Assembly: GCA_963715895.1 (NCBI GenBank)
Contig: OY970284.1
Location: 5,146,001 to 5,210,000, forward strand
Direction of reading: 5' to 3'
Length of the DNA stretch: 64,000 bases
Source of the DNA: JADGNZ01 sp963715895
GTDB lineage: Bacteria; Acidobacteriota; Thermoanaerobaculia; Gp7-AA8
Below the pieces are notes generated by a model. That model saw nothing but the letters and a program-made list of their open reading frames with translations, made no database searches and was not told the origin of the DNA. Below, in pieces: positions 1-9,269 of the stretch. Within the stretch, counting starts at the first letter, position 1. Each line of letters opens with the position of its first letter. A program made the translations under genes and the position numbers.

Positions 1-73
1 CGAGCCGATCGGGAGAGGCGTATGGCCGCATCGGGGCGACGTAGACGTCAATCGAAAGCGCACTGGTGCTCAT
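1..73 (-). CDS. N-terminal fragment of a protein running off the window
   Basis: An ATG on the minus strand lies 7 nt after the stop of the upstream metallo-beta-lactamase-fold gene and opens a frame that stays open to the window edge. Only 24 residues are visible (it begins MSTSALSIDVYVAPM). Spacing suggests co-transcription with the upstream gene. The start resembles the N-terminus of that neighbour's family, where a short strand precedes the substrate pocket, so it could be a second hydrolase of the same kind; this is a guess from very little sequence. Confidence 0.5.
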   Translation of the reverse strand, partial: MSTSALSIDVYVAPMRPYASPDRL

Positions 74-79
74 ATCTTG

Positions 80-946
80 TTATGGCTTGACCGCGCGCGC
101 CGAGCTCCACAACGCCCACTCGGGATTGATCCTGTTTGGATAGAGCTCCAGCATCTTCTCGTAGAGCTCTCGCGCGGTCTTCGTGGTTTCCGCGAGCCGA
201 TCGAAATCGCGAATGTACGTCCGCGTCTCTTCGATAATCCGAGGATTGTCGTCGTTCTGTGGTCGCTTATGTGAAGCGACGACGGCGCGTGGATTGAGCG
301 ACTCGATCTTGTCGAGCGCGGAGATCCACTCTTGTCGCTTCTGCGCATTCGACTCGACAAGATAAAGATGAACGTCGTTATAGGCAGCGTCGCCCGCGAC
401 CACGAGCCCAATCGAAGGGACATGCAAGCAGGTCGTGTGATCCGTGTCGGTATGACCTAGCTCCACGACGACCAGTTCGCGCCCTTCGAGATCGATCACA
501 TTTCCTTCAAGCTCTTTCGCGATTACCAACTTGTTGGGAATCTGGCCCGGGAACGCCGCCCCCCAAACTGTGCGGAGGGCTTCCGGGGAAGCATTCTGGC
601 GCATGACGCCGACTGTGTTCGGCGTCGCCACGACGCGGGCGTGTGGAAACTGCTCGAGAAGAGTACCAACTCCAAACCAATGGTCTCCGTGACCATGTGT
701 GATGTAAATGGTCGTCAGGTTTTTGCTTTTTGAGGCGACCCAGTCTGCCAAAGTATTGGCCTGCTCAACCGTCATGAAGGCGTCCACGAGGACGGCATCG
801 CTCCTTCCGTAGATGAGGGTCGCCGCCATTGCCTGGAAGTAGGTCTCTCGTACGCCCTCGGGCCGATCGGGAGTGACGATCGGTATCCCAGGGGTTACGA
901 ACACTTCCCACTTCAGGGCATCCTGAGAAGCGCTAATCTCGCTCAT
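80..946 (-). CDS. MBL-fold metallohydrolase
   Basis: 288 residues. It carries the metal-binding signature THGHGDHW around residues 84-91, preceded by DAVLVDAFMT, which is the usual first aspartate strand of metallo-beta-lactamase-fold hydrolases; later metal ligands fit ELGHTDTDH and VVAGDAAY. No signal peptide is evident, so it is probably cytoplasmic. The family covers glyoxalase II, lactonases and esterases, and nothing here fixes the substrate. It lies just downstream of a two-component system on the same strand, separated by a perfect 10-bp inverted repeat, and may be a target of that system. Confidence 0.88.
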   Translation of the reverse strand: MSEISASQDALKWEVFVTPGIPIVTPDRPEGVRETYFQAMAATLIYGRSDAVLVDAFMTVEQANTLADWVASKSKNLTTIYITHGHGDHWFGVGTLLEQFPHARVVATPNTVGVMRQNASPEALRTVWGAAFPGQIPNKLVIAKELEGNVIDLEGRELVVVELGHTDTDHTTCLHVPSIGLVVAGDAAYNDVHLYLVESNAQKRQEWISALDKIESLNPRAVVASHKRPQNDDNPRIIEETRTYIRDFDRLAETTKTARELYEKMLELYPNRINPEWALWSSARAVKP

Positions 947-1045
947 GGCAAAACCTTCCTATTGAGAATCGGCAGACTCAGAAGCAGCTGCGAACTCTCG
1001 TCATCCAACAATGATGCGAGAGTTGGCCGAAACAAGCGACTATAC

Positions 1046-1068
1046 GAAGGTATCGATTCGATACCTTC
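1046..1068. promoter_or_regulatory. Perfect 10-bp inverted repeat, candidate operator
   Basis: GAAGGTATCG and CGATACCTTC are separated by 3 nt. The dyad sits in the 125-bp gap between the stop of the response regulator and the start of the MBL-fold hydrolase, both on the minus strand. There is no T-run on either side, so an intrinsic terminator is unlikely. The symmetry and position fit a dimeric regulator binding upstream of the hydrolase gene. Confidence 0.5.
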
Positions 1069-1071
1069 CTA

Positions 1072-1671
1072 TCAGCGCGGAGAGCCCCAGGCGATCCCCA
1101 GGCGCTCAGCCATTCGAACGAGATCGGGAAGAGAACTGGCGTGCATTTTTCGCATCACTTTTCCGCGGTGCGCCTTGACAGTGATCTCGCTCGTCCCGAG
1201 CTCCGCTCCGACCTGCTTGTTCAGCAGACCGGAGATGACGAGAGTCATCACTTCGCGCTCGCGCGGAGTCAGCGACGCATAGCACAGCCGGAGCGACTGG
1301 AATCGGCGGCTTCGATCGATTGCCTTGTCGATGGCGTCGAGTAGCACGATATCGCTGAAGGGCTTCGTCAGGAATTCAACGGCTCCCGCCTTCATCGCCT
1401 CCACGGTCGTCGGCACGTCGCCATAGCCAGTGATGAAGATGATCGGCATCTCTTTGCGATCGGCCAGACGCTTCTGGACGTCGAGGCCATTGAGATCGGG
1501 AAGAGCCATATCGAGGATCAGACATTGCGGCACCTCGACGACCGGATGCGCGAAGAGCTCGCGCGCGGACGCAAACATCTCGGCATGCCAACCGCCGGCG
1601 CGGATCAGCAACTCAAGCGACTCGCGGACCGAGATGTCATCGTCGAGCACGAAGACGATCGGAATCGTCAT
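1072..1671 (-). CDS. FixJ/NodW-type response regulator
   Basis: 199 residues from the ATG at 1671; this start overlaps the stop of the upstream receiver gene by 4 bp (ATGA), which supports it over longer readings. The receiver domain has the acidic pair DDD near residue 10, the phosphoacceptor Asp54 (LILDMALPD) and the switch lysine in LTKPF (about 103). The C-terminal LuxR-type helix-turn-helix begins at LTPREREVM, with TVKAHRGKVMRKM as the recognition helix region. It is the DNA-binding output of the kinase/receiver operon upstream. Targets are unknown; the MBL-fold gene next door is an obvious candidate. Confidence 0.93.
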   Translation of the reverse strand: MTIPIVFVLDDDISVRESLELLIRAGGWHAEMFASARELFAHPVVEVPQCLILDMALPDLNGLDVQKRLADRKEMPIIFITGYGDVPTTVEAMKAGAVEFLTKPFSDIVLLDAIDKAIDRSRRFQSLRLCYASLTPREREVMTLVISGLLNKQVGAELGTSEITVKAHRGKVMRKMHASSLPDLVRMAERLGIAWGSPR

Positions 1672-2006
1672 CGGCGCTCCAACGCAAGATTCACCGCATC
1701 CAACAGCGCCTGATCGCTGAACGGCTTCGTCAGGCACAACGACGGCCGCGTTGCCTCGTCGCTATACGCGGTGATGAAGACGACCGGAATCTCGCTCCCC
1801 CGGTTACGAAGCTCGCGCTGCAGAGCGATTCCACTCATCCCCGGCATGGCCACGTCGAGCACGAGACAGCCTGTGACACTCAAGGCTCGCGACTCCAGAA
1901 ACTCCTCCGCCGAGGCGAATGCCTCTGTTTCGAACCCGAGCTCGCGCAGCAGGTCAGGCAGCGACTCGCGCACCGACTGGTCATCGTCTACGACTGAGAT
2001 GAGCAT
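1668..2006 (-). CDS. Stand-alone receiver domain protein
   Basis: 112 residues from the ATG at 2006, which has a GAGG-type ribosome site; a longer start at 2024 is possible. It is a CheY/FixJ-like receiver with acidic residues at 7-9, phosphoacceptor Asp51 (CLVLDVAMPGMSG) and LTKPF near the end, but no output domain. Compared with typical relatives, roughly ten residues are missing between the conserved threonine (ITAYSDEATRP) and LTKPF, so the alpha-4/beta-5 surface is shortened. It overlaps the kinase gene by about 19 bp and the next regulator by 4 bp, implying translational coupling. It may act as a phosphate sink or an adaptor. Confidence 0.85.
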   Translation of the reverse strand: MLISVVDDDQSVRESLPDLLRELGFETEAFASAEEFLESRALSVTGCLVLDVAMPGMSGIALQRELRNRGSEIPVVFITAYSDEATRPSLCLTKPFSDQALLDAVNLALERR

Positions 2007-3637
2007 TCCACCCTCGGCAACCAAAACCCGAACGTCGTCCCCGGGCCCTCATTGCGCTCCGCCCAGATGCGGCCGCAGTGGCTCTCGACGATCGATCGGC
2101 TGACCCATAGTCCGATTCCCATCCCATCGCTCTTCGTCGAGTAGAACGCGTCGAAGAGGCGATCGGGAGACTCGACACCCACGCCCGAGTCGGTAACGGT
2201 CAAGCGCACACCGCCCTCATCGCATGCCGTCTTGATCACGACGGACCGCGGCCCGCCGTTTGCTCCGAGCATGGCATCGCGCGCGTTGCGCAACAGGTTC
2301 AGGACCACCTGTTGCAGTTGCACCCGGTTGCCTTGCGTCGATGGGAGATCGGTGGCGAGCTCGGATCGAATGGCAACGCCATCCCGCTGAAACTCGCTCG
2401 CGGAGAGAGCAACGACCTCGCGGATTGCTTCGTTCAGATCGACGCGCTCCATCGCCTGCGCCTTCTTCCCGAACAGCGCACGCAGGCGGGCGATCACCTC
2501 CGAAGCGCGATTCGCGTCGCGGATCGTGCGGCGCGCCGTCTCGCGCGCCCCTTCGATGTTCGGCGGATCGTCGGCGAGCATTCGGAGCGACGTGCTCGCG
2601 TTCGTGACGATGCCGGAAAGCGGCTGATTCACTTCATGTGCGATCGACGCGGTGAGGGCGCCGAGCGTCGTGACACGAGCCACGTGCGCAAGCTCCGACC
2701 GGACCTTATTGAGCGCATCCTCGGACCGGCGCCTTTCGGTTACGTCCTGGACCGCGCCGATATATTCGAGCTCTCCCCGCTCGTTTCGCGTGGCGTGAGC
2801 GAGGGTATGGACGTACTTAATCGAGCCGTCGCCCATTCGCAATCGCGGTTCTGCCTCCAGGTCCTGCGCCTCGTGCGAAGCGCGGCCGACCCACTCATAG
2901 AACAACGGCAGATCGTCCGGATGGTAGCGGCTGCTGATCAGCTCCAGCGTCACGCGCGTTTCCGGATCGAATTCAAAGATGCGGTAGGTCTCCTCGGACC
3001 AGGTCATCTCTCCGTTCGACACTCGCCACAGAAAGCTGCCCGTGGAGCTGAGACGCTGCGCTTCAGCGAGAAACGCTTCGCTGCGCTTCAAAGCCGCTTC
3101 GCGTTGAGCCCGCTCGATGGCGATGCTGGCTATGTGCGTGAACTGCTGGATGATGGTCTGATCGATCGGACTCGGACTTCCGGGCTGCTCGTTGTACATC
3201 GCGAATGTCCCCAGCACCTCGCCTGATCGCGCGAAGATCGGAGTGGAGCAGGCACTCCTGAGTCCGAACTTGACGGCCGCCGCATGCCAGGGCAACGCCT
3301 GCCATCGCGGATCGACGACCAGGTCGTCAACCACCACCTGCCGTTTGAGCGACGCGGCCATGCCGCAGGGGCCGACCTCCGGCATCACCGGCACATCCTC
3401 AATGGCCTTTGCGTAGCCTGGGGGGGCGTTGGGACCGGCGCCAAAATGAAACGTTGCATCGGAGTCGATCAGAAGGATCGAGCTATGCACTCCGCTCCCT
3501 GTTGCCTCGGCGATGTTGCAGAGCGCGTGGAGAACGTCAGCGAGTGGCTCGCCGGTCGCGACCATCTCGAGCAGACGCCTCTCGCCGGCGAGCAGCGCTT
3601 CCGCGAGTTTCAAGTCATCGATGACGATCGATTGCAT
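1988..3637 (-). CDS. GAF-PAS sensor histidine kinase
   Basis: 549 residues with no signal peptide or clear membrane segment, so a soluble sensor is likely. Order: GAF domain about 20-178 (with PCGMAA and the ACSTPI strand), PAS/PAC about 200-302 (ending GAVQDVTERRR), dimerisation helix with phosphorylated His334 (SIAHEVNQPLSG), and a GHKL ATPase with LLRNARDAM, DSGVGV and GMGIGLWVS. The HEVNQPL form is typical of FixL/DctB-type kinases that pair with FixJ-like regulators, as the next two genes show. The ligand of the GAF/PAS part is not deducible. It is divergent from the propeller kinase gene, with about 100 bp between them. Confidence 0.93.
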   Translation of the reverse strand: MQSIVIDDLKLAEALLAGERRLLEMVATGEPLADVLHALCNIAEATGSGVHSSILLIDSDATFHFGAGPNAPPGYAKAIEDVPVMPEVGPCGMAASLKRQVVVDDLVVDPRWQALPWHAAAVKFGLRSACSTPIFARSGEVLGTFAMYNEQPGSPSPIDQTIIQQFTHIASIAIERAQREAALKRSEAFLAEAQRLSSTGSFLWRVSNGEMTWSEETYRIFEFDPETRVTLELISSRYHPDDLPLFYEWVGRASHEAQDLEAEPRLRMGDGSIKYVHTLAHATRNERGELEYIGAVQDVTERRRSEDALNKVRSELAHVARVTTLGALTASIAHEVNQPLSGIVTNASTSLRMLADDPPNIEGARETARRTIRDANRASEVIARLRALFGKKAQAMERVDLNEAIREVVALSASEFQRDGVAIRSELATDLPSTQGNRVQLQQVVLNLLRNARDAMLGANGGPRSVVIKTACDEGGVRLTVTDSGVGVESPDRLFDAFYSTKSDGMGIGLWVSRSIVESHCGRIWAERNEGPGTTFGFWLPRVECSSQS

Positions 3638-3736
3638 TGCGCCTCACTGACAATGCGCCTCGTTGGCCGGAGCGCCAATCATACTTTGGTATCGGGAGCG
3701 GCGACGGTTTGGGTGGACCGTTCGGATGCGGACGAG

Positions 3737-6715
3737 GTGTACATTCGACGGGTGATTGCCCGCGCGGTCGGTGTCGGTCTTCTCGTCATCTTCATGAGCG
3801 ACGCGGCGCTCGCGCTGAGTCGTGACCGCACCATCGCGCAGTTTCATCACACAGCATGGACCGCGAAGGACGGCGCGCCCAGTCAAATCACGGCGCTGGC
3901 CCAGACCACCGACGGATTTCTGTGGATCGGAACGGCGCGCGGACTCTTTCGTTTCGATGGCGTGCAGTTCGAGCGCTACACGCCGCCGTCAGGCGTCACG
4001 CTTCCTTCTGAAAACATCTACACGATCCTGGCCACGCCGGACGGAGGTCTGTGGATTTCGTTTCGCTCGCGTGGCCTCGGCTATCTAAAAAATGGACGGC
4101 TGACGGTTTTCACGCGGTCGGACGAGATCCCGAAATCGTGGGTTTACTTCTTCGCTTCCGATCGCGATAGCCGCCTTTGGGCGGGAACCTACGAGGGTCT
4201 GGCACTTAGACAAGGGACGCGGTGGCTCGAGATCGGGCCCGAATGGAACCTGGAGCGCGGTCGCGTCTGGAGCATGATCGCCGACCGCGAAGGAACGCTC
4301 TGGGTCGGAATCGGGACGAGATTGCGATTTCTCCGCCGCGGCTCGGCCAGGTTCGAGGACGCTGGGGTCTCAGCAGGTGTGAAACGACTGGCGCAGTCGG
4401 CGGAGGGCGCCATCTGGATCGCGGAGCGCGACCGCTACCTGGTGCCACTCCGGGGTCCGAAGGAGGCCGGGCTGGGCTGGAGTCCGGAGGACATCCTCTT
4501 CGACCGCGATGACACTCTCTGGATCACCGCTTCACCGAACGGGCTGAGACGAATGCGATTCCCGAATCGGGCGGCGAAGGCGCTGATCAAGGGCGACGAT
4601 CCGATCCTTGATGACTATCGGGAGCGCGACGGCCTGAGCGGCGACGTGACCACCCTCCTGTTCGAAGATCGCGAGGGGACAATCTGGGTCGGCACGAACA
4701 AGGGCCTGGATCGCTTTCGGTACAGTCACATCGCAGGCGTGCGGTTGCCGCCGCAGTACGACCAGCTCACTCTCCTGGCGGACAAGGGTGATGTGTGGCT
4801 GGGAAGCGCGACGAACATCAACCTCGCCCACGTGCGCGACAACGATGTGACCTCGCTACCCTCGCCGTTGACCTCATGCGTGTATCGCGAACCGGGCGGC
4901 GACGTCTGGTGGGGAGGACACGCCGCGATCTGGCGGCAGCGCGGCGATCGAATCGAGATCTATCCGCAGCCGCAAACTCTCCGGACAGAAGAGCAGGGCG
5001 ACGGCGACTGGATGTGGGAGATCGTCGGCGGCGACGATCGCGATCTCTGGATCCGTGTCGGCAACATCGGACTCGTTCATTTCAAGGAGGGCGTGTGGTC
5101 GCGACGACCGCCGCCTCCGGGTCTGCTCCCGCAGGGGCCGAGCGCGACGTATCGCGACGCGAATGGGCGGATCTGGTTCGGCTATTCAACCGGGCGCGCG
5201 GACCTTCTCGATCACGGCCGCGTCACGTCATTCTCTCGCGGTGACGGACTCGATATCGGAAGAATCAAGGTCATTCGAGGACGCGGGAAGGAGGTCTGGT
5301 TCGGCGGAGAGACAGGTTTGGCCCTTTTCCACGATGGAAAGTTTCGGACGGTCCTGACCAGCACCGGCGAGCGATTCGGAACGATCTCGGGAATCGTCGC
5401 CACCGCGGACGGCGCGCTCTGGCTGAATGAACTACGCGGCATCGTGCGAATCCTGCCGGACCAGGTGGGCCACATACTGGCGAATCAACACGCCAGCGAT
5501 CAGTTGCTCGACTATCGAGACGGGTTGCCCGGCTCGCCACAGATGAACTTCACGGTGTCCACCGCCGTCGAGACGACCGACGGGCGCCTTTGGTTCGCCA
5601 CCGACAACGGACTGGCGCGAATCGATCCGGCGCATCTGCAGACGAACAAAGTTCCACCTCCGGTCACGATCAGCTCGATCGTCGCTGATCGCCCCTATTC
5701 GCCTGCCGCGAACCTCCGCTTCGCGGTGGGCACGGAGAAGATTCAGCTCCGCTACACGGCGCTGAGCCTGTCCATCCCGGAGCGCGTCACGTTCCGCTAC
5801 AAGCTCGAAGGAGTGGATGACCAATGGCAGGACGCGGGAGCACGCCGGGAGGCGTTTTATACGAACCTCCGTCCGGGGCACTACACGTTTCGTGTGAAGG
5901 CGGCAAACAACGACGGCGTATGGAATGAGGCCGGCGCCGCGTTGGCATTCGAGATTCCGCCGGCGTTCTTTCAGACGGAATGGTTTCTGGCGCTGTGCAT
6001 CGCGCTGGGCGGCGCTCTGTTATGGGCGGCATACCTGTTTCGCCTGCGACAGGTTGCAGGCCGGCTGCAGCGACTCCATGACGAGCGGATGGACGAGCGG
6101 ATACGCATCGCTCGCGAGCTCCACGACACGCTGCTTCAAGGATTTCTCAGCGCGTCGATGCGGCTCCACCTGGCCTCCGACCAATTGTCAGACGATTCGC
6201 CGGCGAAGCCGATCATTACGGACGTCATCGATCTCGTGTCTGAGGTGAATGAGCAAGGACGGCAGGCAGTGCAAGGCCTGCGTCTTCCTGAGCGGCGCGA
6301 GTCTTTGGAAGAAGCCTTCGGCCGCACGAAGCATGAGCTGGGTGAGCAACGACAAATCGGATTTCGTGTTCTGGTCGAAGGAAAGCCGCGAGCCTTGCAC
6401 CCGCTCATTCGCGACGAGATCTACCGCATCGGACGTGAAGCACTGGTCAACGCCTTCAGGCACTCCGCAGCGAGGAACATTGAAGTCGAGCTGGAGTATC
6501 TCGACAAGCGGTTGCGGCTCCACGTTCGCGATGATGGCCGCGGCATCGATCCCGGCGAGATCGAGACACGTCGCCATGAACATTGGGGCCTTGCCGGAAT
6601 GCAGGAACGCGCGCAGAAGATCGGCGCCCGGTTGAACGTCTCCAGCCGTGCCGGCGCCGGAAGCGAGATCGAGTTGACCGTACCGGCGCGCGTCGCGTAT
6701 CGGCTTCGGAAGTGA
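3737..6715 (+). CDS. Beta-propeller sensor histidine kinase (HisKA_3 type)
   Basis: About 992 residues if the GTG at 3737 is used, giving MYIRRVIARA and a secretion signal ending near DAALA; ATG 3653 or GTG 3713/3752 are alternatives. The periplasmic part has many two-component-propeller repeats (for example LWIGTARGLFRF and IWVGTNKGLDRF), a Y_Y_Y domain near 670-735, one membrane span near 745-770, then a NarX-like HisKA_3 helix with His796 (IARELHDTLLQGF) and a GHKL ATPase. This is the half-length relative of BT-type hybrid two-component systems without receiver or AraC domains. HisKA_3 kinases pair with NarL-type regulators; one lies at 7207-7827. Confidence 0.92.
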   Translation: MYIRRVIARAVGVGLLVIFMSDAALALSRDRTIAQFHHTAWTAKDGAPSQITALAQTTDGFLWIGTARGLFRFDGVQFERYTPPSGVTLPSENIYTILATPDGGLWISFRSRGLGYLKNGRLTVFTRSDEIPKSWVYFFASDRDSRLWAGTYEGLALRQGTRWLEIGPEWNLERGRVWSMIADREGTLWVGIGTRLRFLRRGSARFEDAGVSAGVKRLAQSAEGAIWIAERDRYLVPLRGPKEAGLGWSPEDILFDRDDTLWITASPNGLRRMRFPNRAAKALIKGDDPILDDYRERDGLSGDVTTLLFEDREGTIWVGTNKGLDRFRYSHIAGVRLPPQYDQLTLLADKGDVWLGSATNINLAHVRDNDVTSLPSPLTSCVYREPGGDVWWGGHAAIWRQRGDRIEIYPQPQTLRTEEQGDGDWMWEIVGGDDRDLWIRVGNIGLVHFKEGVWSRRPPPPGLLPQGPSATYRDANGRIWFGYSTGRADLLDHGRVTSFSRGDGLDIGRIKVIRGRGKEVWFGGETGLALFHDGKFRTVLTSTGERFGTISGIVATADGALWLNELRGIVRILPDQVGHILANQHASDQLLDYRDGLPGSPQMNFTVSTAVETTDGRLWFATDNGLARIDPAHLQTNKVPPPVTISSIVADRPYSPAANLRFAVGTEKIQLRYTALSLSIPERVTFRYKLEGVDDQWQDAGARREAFYTNLRPGHYTFRVKAANNDGVWNEAGAALAFEIPPAFFQTEWFLALCIALGGALLWAAYLFRLRQVAGRLQRLHDERMDERIRIARELHDTLLQGFLSASMRLHLASDQLSDDSPAKPIITDVIDLVSEVNEQGRQAVQGLRLPERRESLEEAFGRTKHELGEQRQIGFRVLVEGKPRALHPLIRDEIYRIGREALVNAFRHSAARNIEVELEYLDKRLRLHVRDDGRGIDPGEIETRRHEHWGLAGMQERAQKIGARLNVSSRAGAGSEIELTVPARVAYRLRK

Positions 6716-6796
6716 ACTAGAAGCCTGTGCGGTAGAAAGGCTCTTGCGCCACTGCTGACCGAGCCTTGGGCAACCAACGCTGCCGGCCGTGCCGGC

Positions 6797-7141
6797 CTAG
6801 AAGCGAATCTCGCGACGGCCAAAGAGGCGCGAGTCGACCGAGTACGCTCCCGGTCCGAGAAGCACGATTGCTGCCGCGATCGCGGAAAGGCAAAGGTCAG
6901 TGGCCGCGAAACTCGCCAGACAAACCGAGGCGCTGATGCTCCCGGCCACCGGAGTCAGAAAGCCGATCAGCAGCAACAAAGCGACGAGCAGCGCCAATGA
7001 GCCGAAGGCAATCGTTTGCCAGGCTGGCGCTACATGCCAGTTCCGCGCGTGAGCGAGGACCGAGGCGCCGACGGCCACTCTCAGCAGAAGGAGTCCGACA
7101 CCCGCTCGTCCGTCAGGAAACGAAGAAAAGAACCGTTGCAT
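6797..7141 (-). CDS. DoxX-like small membrane protein
   Basis: 114 residues with about four hydrophobic segments; the C-terminal ALLGPGAYSVDSRLFGRREI-like ending is characteristic of the DoxX/DUF-type four-helix family. It sits in the inner membrane. The family is linked in some bacteria to thiosulfate oxidation or redox stress, but many members have no known role. It faces the end of the propeller kinase gene and precedes, on the opposite side, the NarL-type regulator, so it may be controlled by this pair. Confidence 0.75.
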   Translation of the reverse strand: MQRFFSSFPDGRAGVGLLLLRVAVGASVLAHARNWHVAPAWQTIAFGSLALLVALLLLIGFLTPVAGSISASVCLASFAATDLCLSAIAAAIVLLGPGAYSVDSRLFGRREIRF

Positions 7142-7206
7142 ATATGCAACGTACGAGGTGCGATTCGAATGCGAATCCCCTGATGGTGGTATTCGGTGAT
7201 CGGCTG

Positions 7207-7827
7207 TTAGAGATGCAGGATTCCGCGCCGCGCTGCGATCGCGACAGCCACCGTTCGATCCCGCGCTCCCAGCTTCTCCATGATGTGCTTCACATGCACC
7301 TTGACCGTCTCCTCGGAGATGAAGAGATGATCGGCGATGTCGCGGTTGCGTTTCCCGGCGGCGACTTCCTGCAGAACCTCGATCTCGCGCGGGGTCAGCG
7401 GCTCGTCGCTGATGTGTTCCGCGATCTGCGCGGCGATCTCCACCGGAATCCGTTTTCTGCCCGCATTCACCTCGCGAATCCCTTTGATCAATTCCGCCGG
7501 CGGCATGCTCTTCAGCAGATAGCCCCGCGCACCGGCCGCGAGAGCCCGCTGGATCTCGACATCCCCCTCGAACGTGGTGAGCATGATCACGCGAGCATCG
7601 GGATACTCAGAGCGAATGGCGATCAGCGCATCGATGCCGCTCATGTCCGGAAGCAGAAGATCCATGAGCGTGATGTCAGGCCGATGATCCCGAAATTGTG
7701 TGATGCCATCACCGCCGCTCGCGGCCTCCGCGACGAGCAACATGTCATCTTGCGTTTGGATCATGGCCGCGATGCCGCCGCGCATCAATGGGTGATCGTC
7801 CACGCTGAGTATGCGGATCGGACACAC
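7207..7827 (-). CDS. NarL/LuxR-family response regulator
   Basis: 206 residues from a GTG at 7827; an AAAGGAG sequence lies about 13 nt upstream. The receiver has VDDHPLMR (residues 9-16), phosphoacceptor Asp56 (ITLMDLLLPDMSG) and LLKSMPP as the lysine region; the C-terminal GerE/LuxR helix-turn-helix starts at LTPREIEVL and includes SEETVKVHVKHIMEKL. Likely partner of the propeller kinase at 3737-6715, because HisKA_3 kinases and NarL regulators go together. It is divergent from the hydrolase-cupin gene, which may be its target. Confidence 0.92.
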   Translation of the reverse strand: MCPIRILSVDDHPLMRGGIAAMIQTQDDMLLVAEAASGGDGITQFRDHRPDITLMDLLLPDMSGIDALIAIRSEYPDARVIMLTTFEGDVEIQRALAAGARGYLLKSMPPAELIKGIREVNAGRKRIPVEIAAQIAEHISDEPLTPREIEVLQEVAAGKRNRDIADHLFISEETVKVHVKHIMEKLGARDRTVAVAIAARRGILHL

Positions 7828-7940
7828 GCAATTGATCGTACTCCTTTCGCAAATCACCCGATCTAGGTATCGGAGGAACACTCGATGTCGGGATGTTCCG
7901 CGGCGCGTGCCGGTGCATCTTGGCTGCCGAGGAGAAACCG

Positions 7941-9269
7941 ATGAGACGCATCCTTCTGATGACTGCCATGTTCGTCGCGATGACTGCAATAGCGGTCGCG
8001 CAGCCTGCACTGCCCCCCGATTTCAAACAACAGACCATCACCACGCCGGACGGCGCGCAGATCTATGTCCGCTCTGGTGGTTCCGGTCCGGCTGTTCTGC
8101 TCATTCATGGATTCGGCGACGCCGGAGAGATGTGGGGTCCCGTAGCGCGCGAGCTGAGGAAGACCCACACGCTCGTCATTCCCGATCTCCGCGGGATGGG
8201 ACGCTCCTCGCATCCCGCTGGCGGCTACGACAAACGGACGGAGGCCGCCGATCTTCGAGCGGTGATGCTCGCCCTCGGCATCGATCGCTCTGCGGTGGTC
8301 GGCCACGACATCGGCAACATGGTGGCCTACGCCTACACGGCGCGGTATCCCGACAAGGTCGAGCGCCTGATCGTCATGGATGCACCGATTCCGGGCATCG
8401 ATCCGTGGGATCAGGTCGCGCACTCACCGCAGACGTGGCATTTCTATTTCCGCGGTCCTGATGTCGAACGGCTCGTGCAGGGTCGCGAGCGAATCCTCCT
8501 CGACCGTTTCTACAACGAGCTCTCCGCGCATCCGGAGCGGATTGATGAAGCGACGCGCACGCACTACGCCACCGTCTATGCGCAACCCGGCGCGATGCAC
8601 TCCGCCTTCGAGCAGTTCGCCGCGTTCTCGAAAGACGCTGAAGACAACAAGGTTACGCAGCGGACGAAGCTACCCATGCCCGTCCTGGCGGTCGGAGGAG
8701 CGAAATCGTTTGGTGCGCTCATGGCCGTGAACATGCGCAACATCGCCGATGACGTGACCGAGGCAATTGTCCCTGAGGCCGGCCACTGGCTGATGGAGGA
8801 GAACCCGGAGGCGACGGTCGCGCTCATCGAAGACTTTCTCGGCGAGAAGCGGCGCGAGGCCGGCGACCGTCGCATAGCACCCGCGGAATACCAGTTCTCG
8901 AGCGCAATCGCCGGAGGCACCGGTACATCATCGGTCGAGGGCATTCGCACCGTGGTTGTGAAAGGCGATCCGAACGCCGCCGGTCTCTACACCATCATGT
9001 TGTACGTCCCCGCGAATACGCGCATCGCCGCACACCAGCATCGCGATGACCGCGTGGCCACGGTCGTATCGGGCACGTGGTACTTCGGATATGGCGATCA
9101 GTTCGATGCCGCCGCTCTGAAGGCGCTGCCCGCCGGAAGCTATTACACCGAGCCGCCACGCCGCGCGCATTTTGCCGAAACGCGCGGCGAACCGGTGGTC
9201 GTGCAGATTTCCGGCGTCGGTCCGTCCGACACGCAGTTCATCAAGACGAACGAGGAGTCAAAGCCGTGA
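7941..9269 (+). CDS. Exported alpha/beta hydrolase fused to a cupin
   Basis: 442 residues; the ATG at 7941 follows a GAGGAG ribosome site and gives a clean signal peptide (residues 1-21, ending VAQ). Residues about 30-295 are an epoxide-hydrolase/haloalkane-dehalogenase-like alpha/beta hydrolase: HGFGDAGEMW oxyanion loop, nucleophile Asp123 in GHDIGNMV, and AGHWLMEE with the catalytic His. Residues about 310-440 form a separate cupin with AAHQHRDDRVATVVSG, offering metal-binding histidines. Fusion of the two folds in one exported protein is unusual. It overlaps the next hydrolase gene by 4 bp. Substrate unknown. Confidence 0.88.
   Translation: MRRILLMTAMFVAMTAIAVAQPALPPDFKQQTITTPDGAQIYVRSGGSGPAVLLIHGFGDAGEMWGPVARELRKTHTLVIPDLRGMGRSSHPAGGYDKRTEAADLRAVMLALGIDRSAVVGHDIGNMVAYAYTARYPDKVERLIVMDAPIPGIDPWDQVAHSPQTWHFYFRGPDVERLVQGRERILLDRFYNELSAHPERIDEATRTHYATVYAQPGAMHSAFEQFAAFSKDAEDNKVTQRTKLPMPVLAVGGAKSFGALMAVNMRNIADDVTEAIVPEAGHWLMEENPEATVALIEDFLGEKRREAGDRRIAPAEYQFSSAIAGGTGTSSVEGIRTVVVKGDPNAAGLYTIMLYVPANTRIAAHQHRDDRVATVVSGTWYFGYGDQFDAAALKALPAGSYYTEPPRRAHFAETRGEPVVVQISGVGPSDTQFIKTNEESKP

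Noticed and set aside
3284..3736. N-terminal extension of the propeller kinase
   Set aside because: It overlaps the divergent GAF-PAS kinase and would place the secretion signal about 150 residues in.
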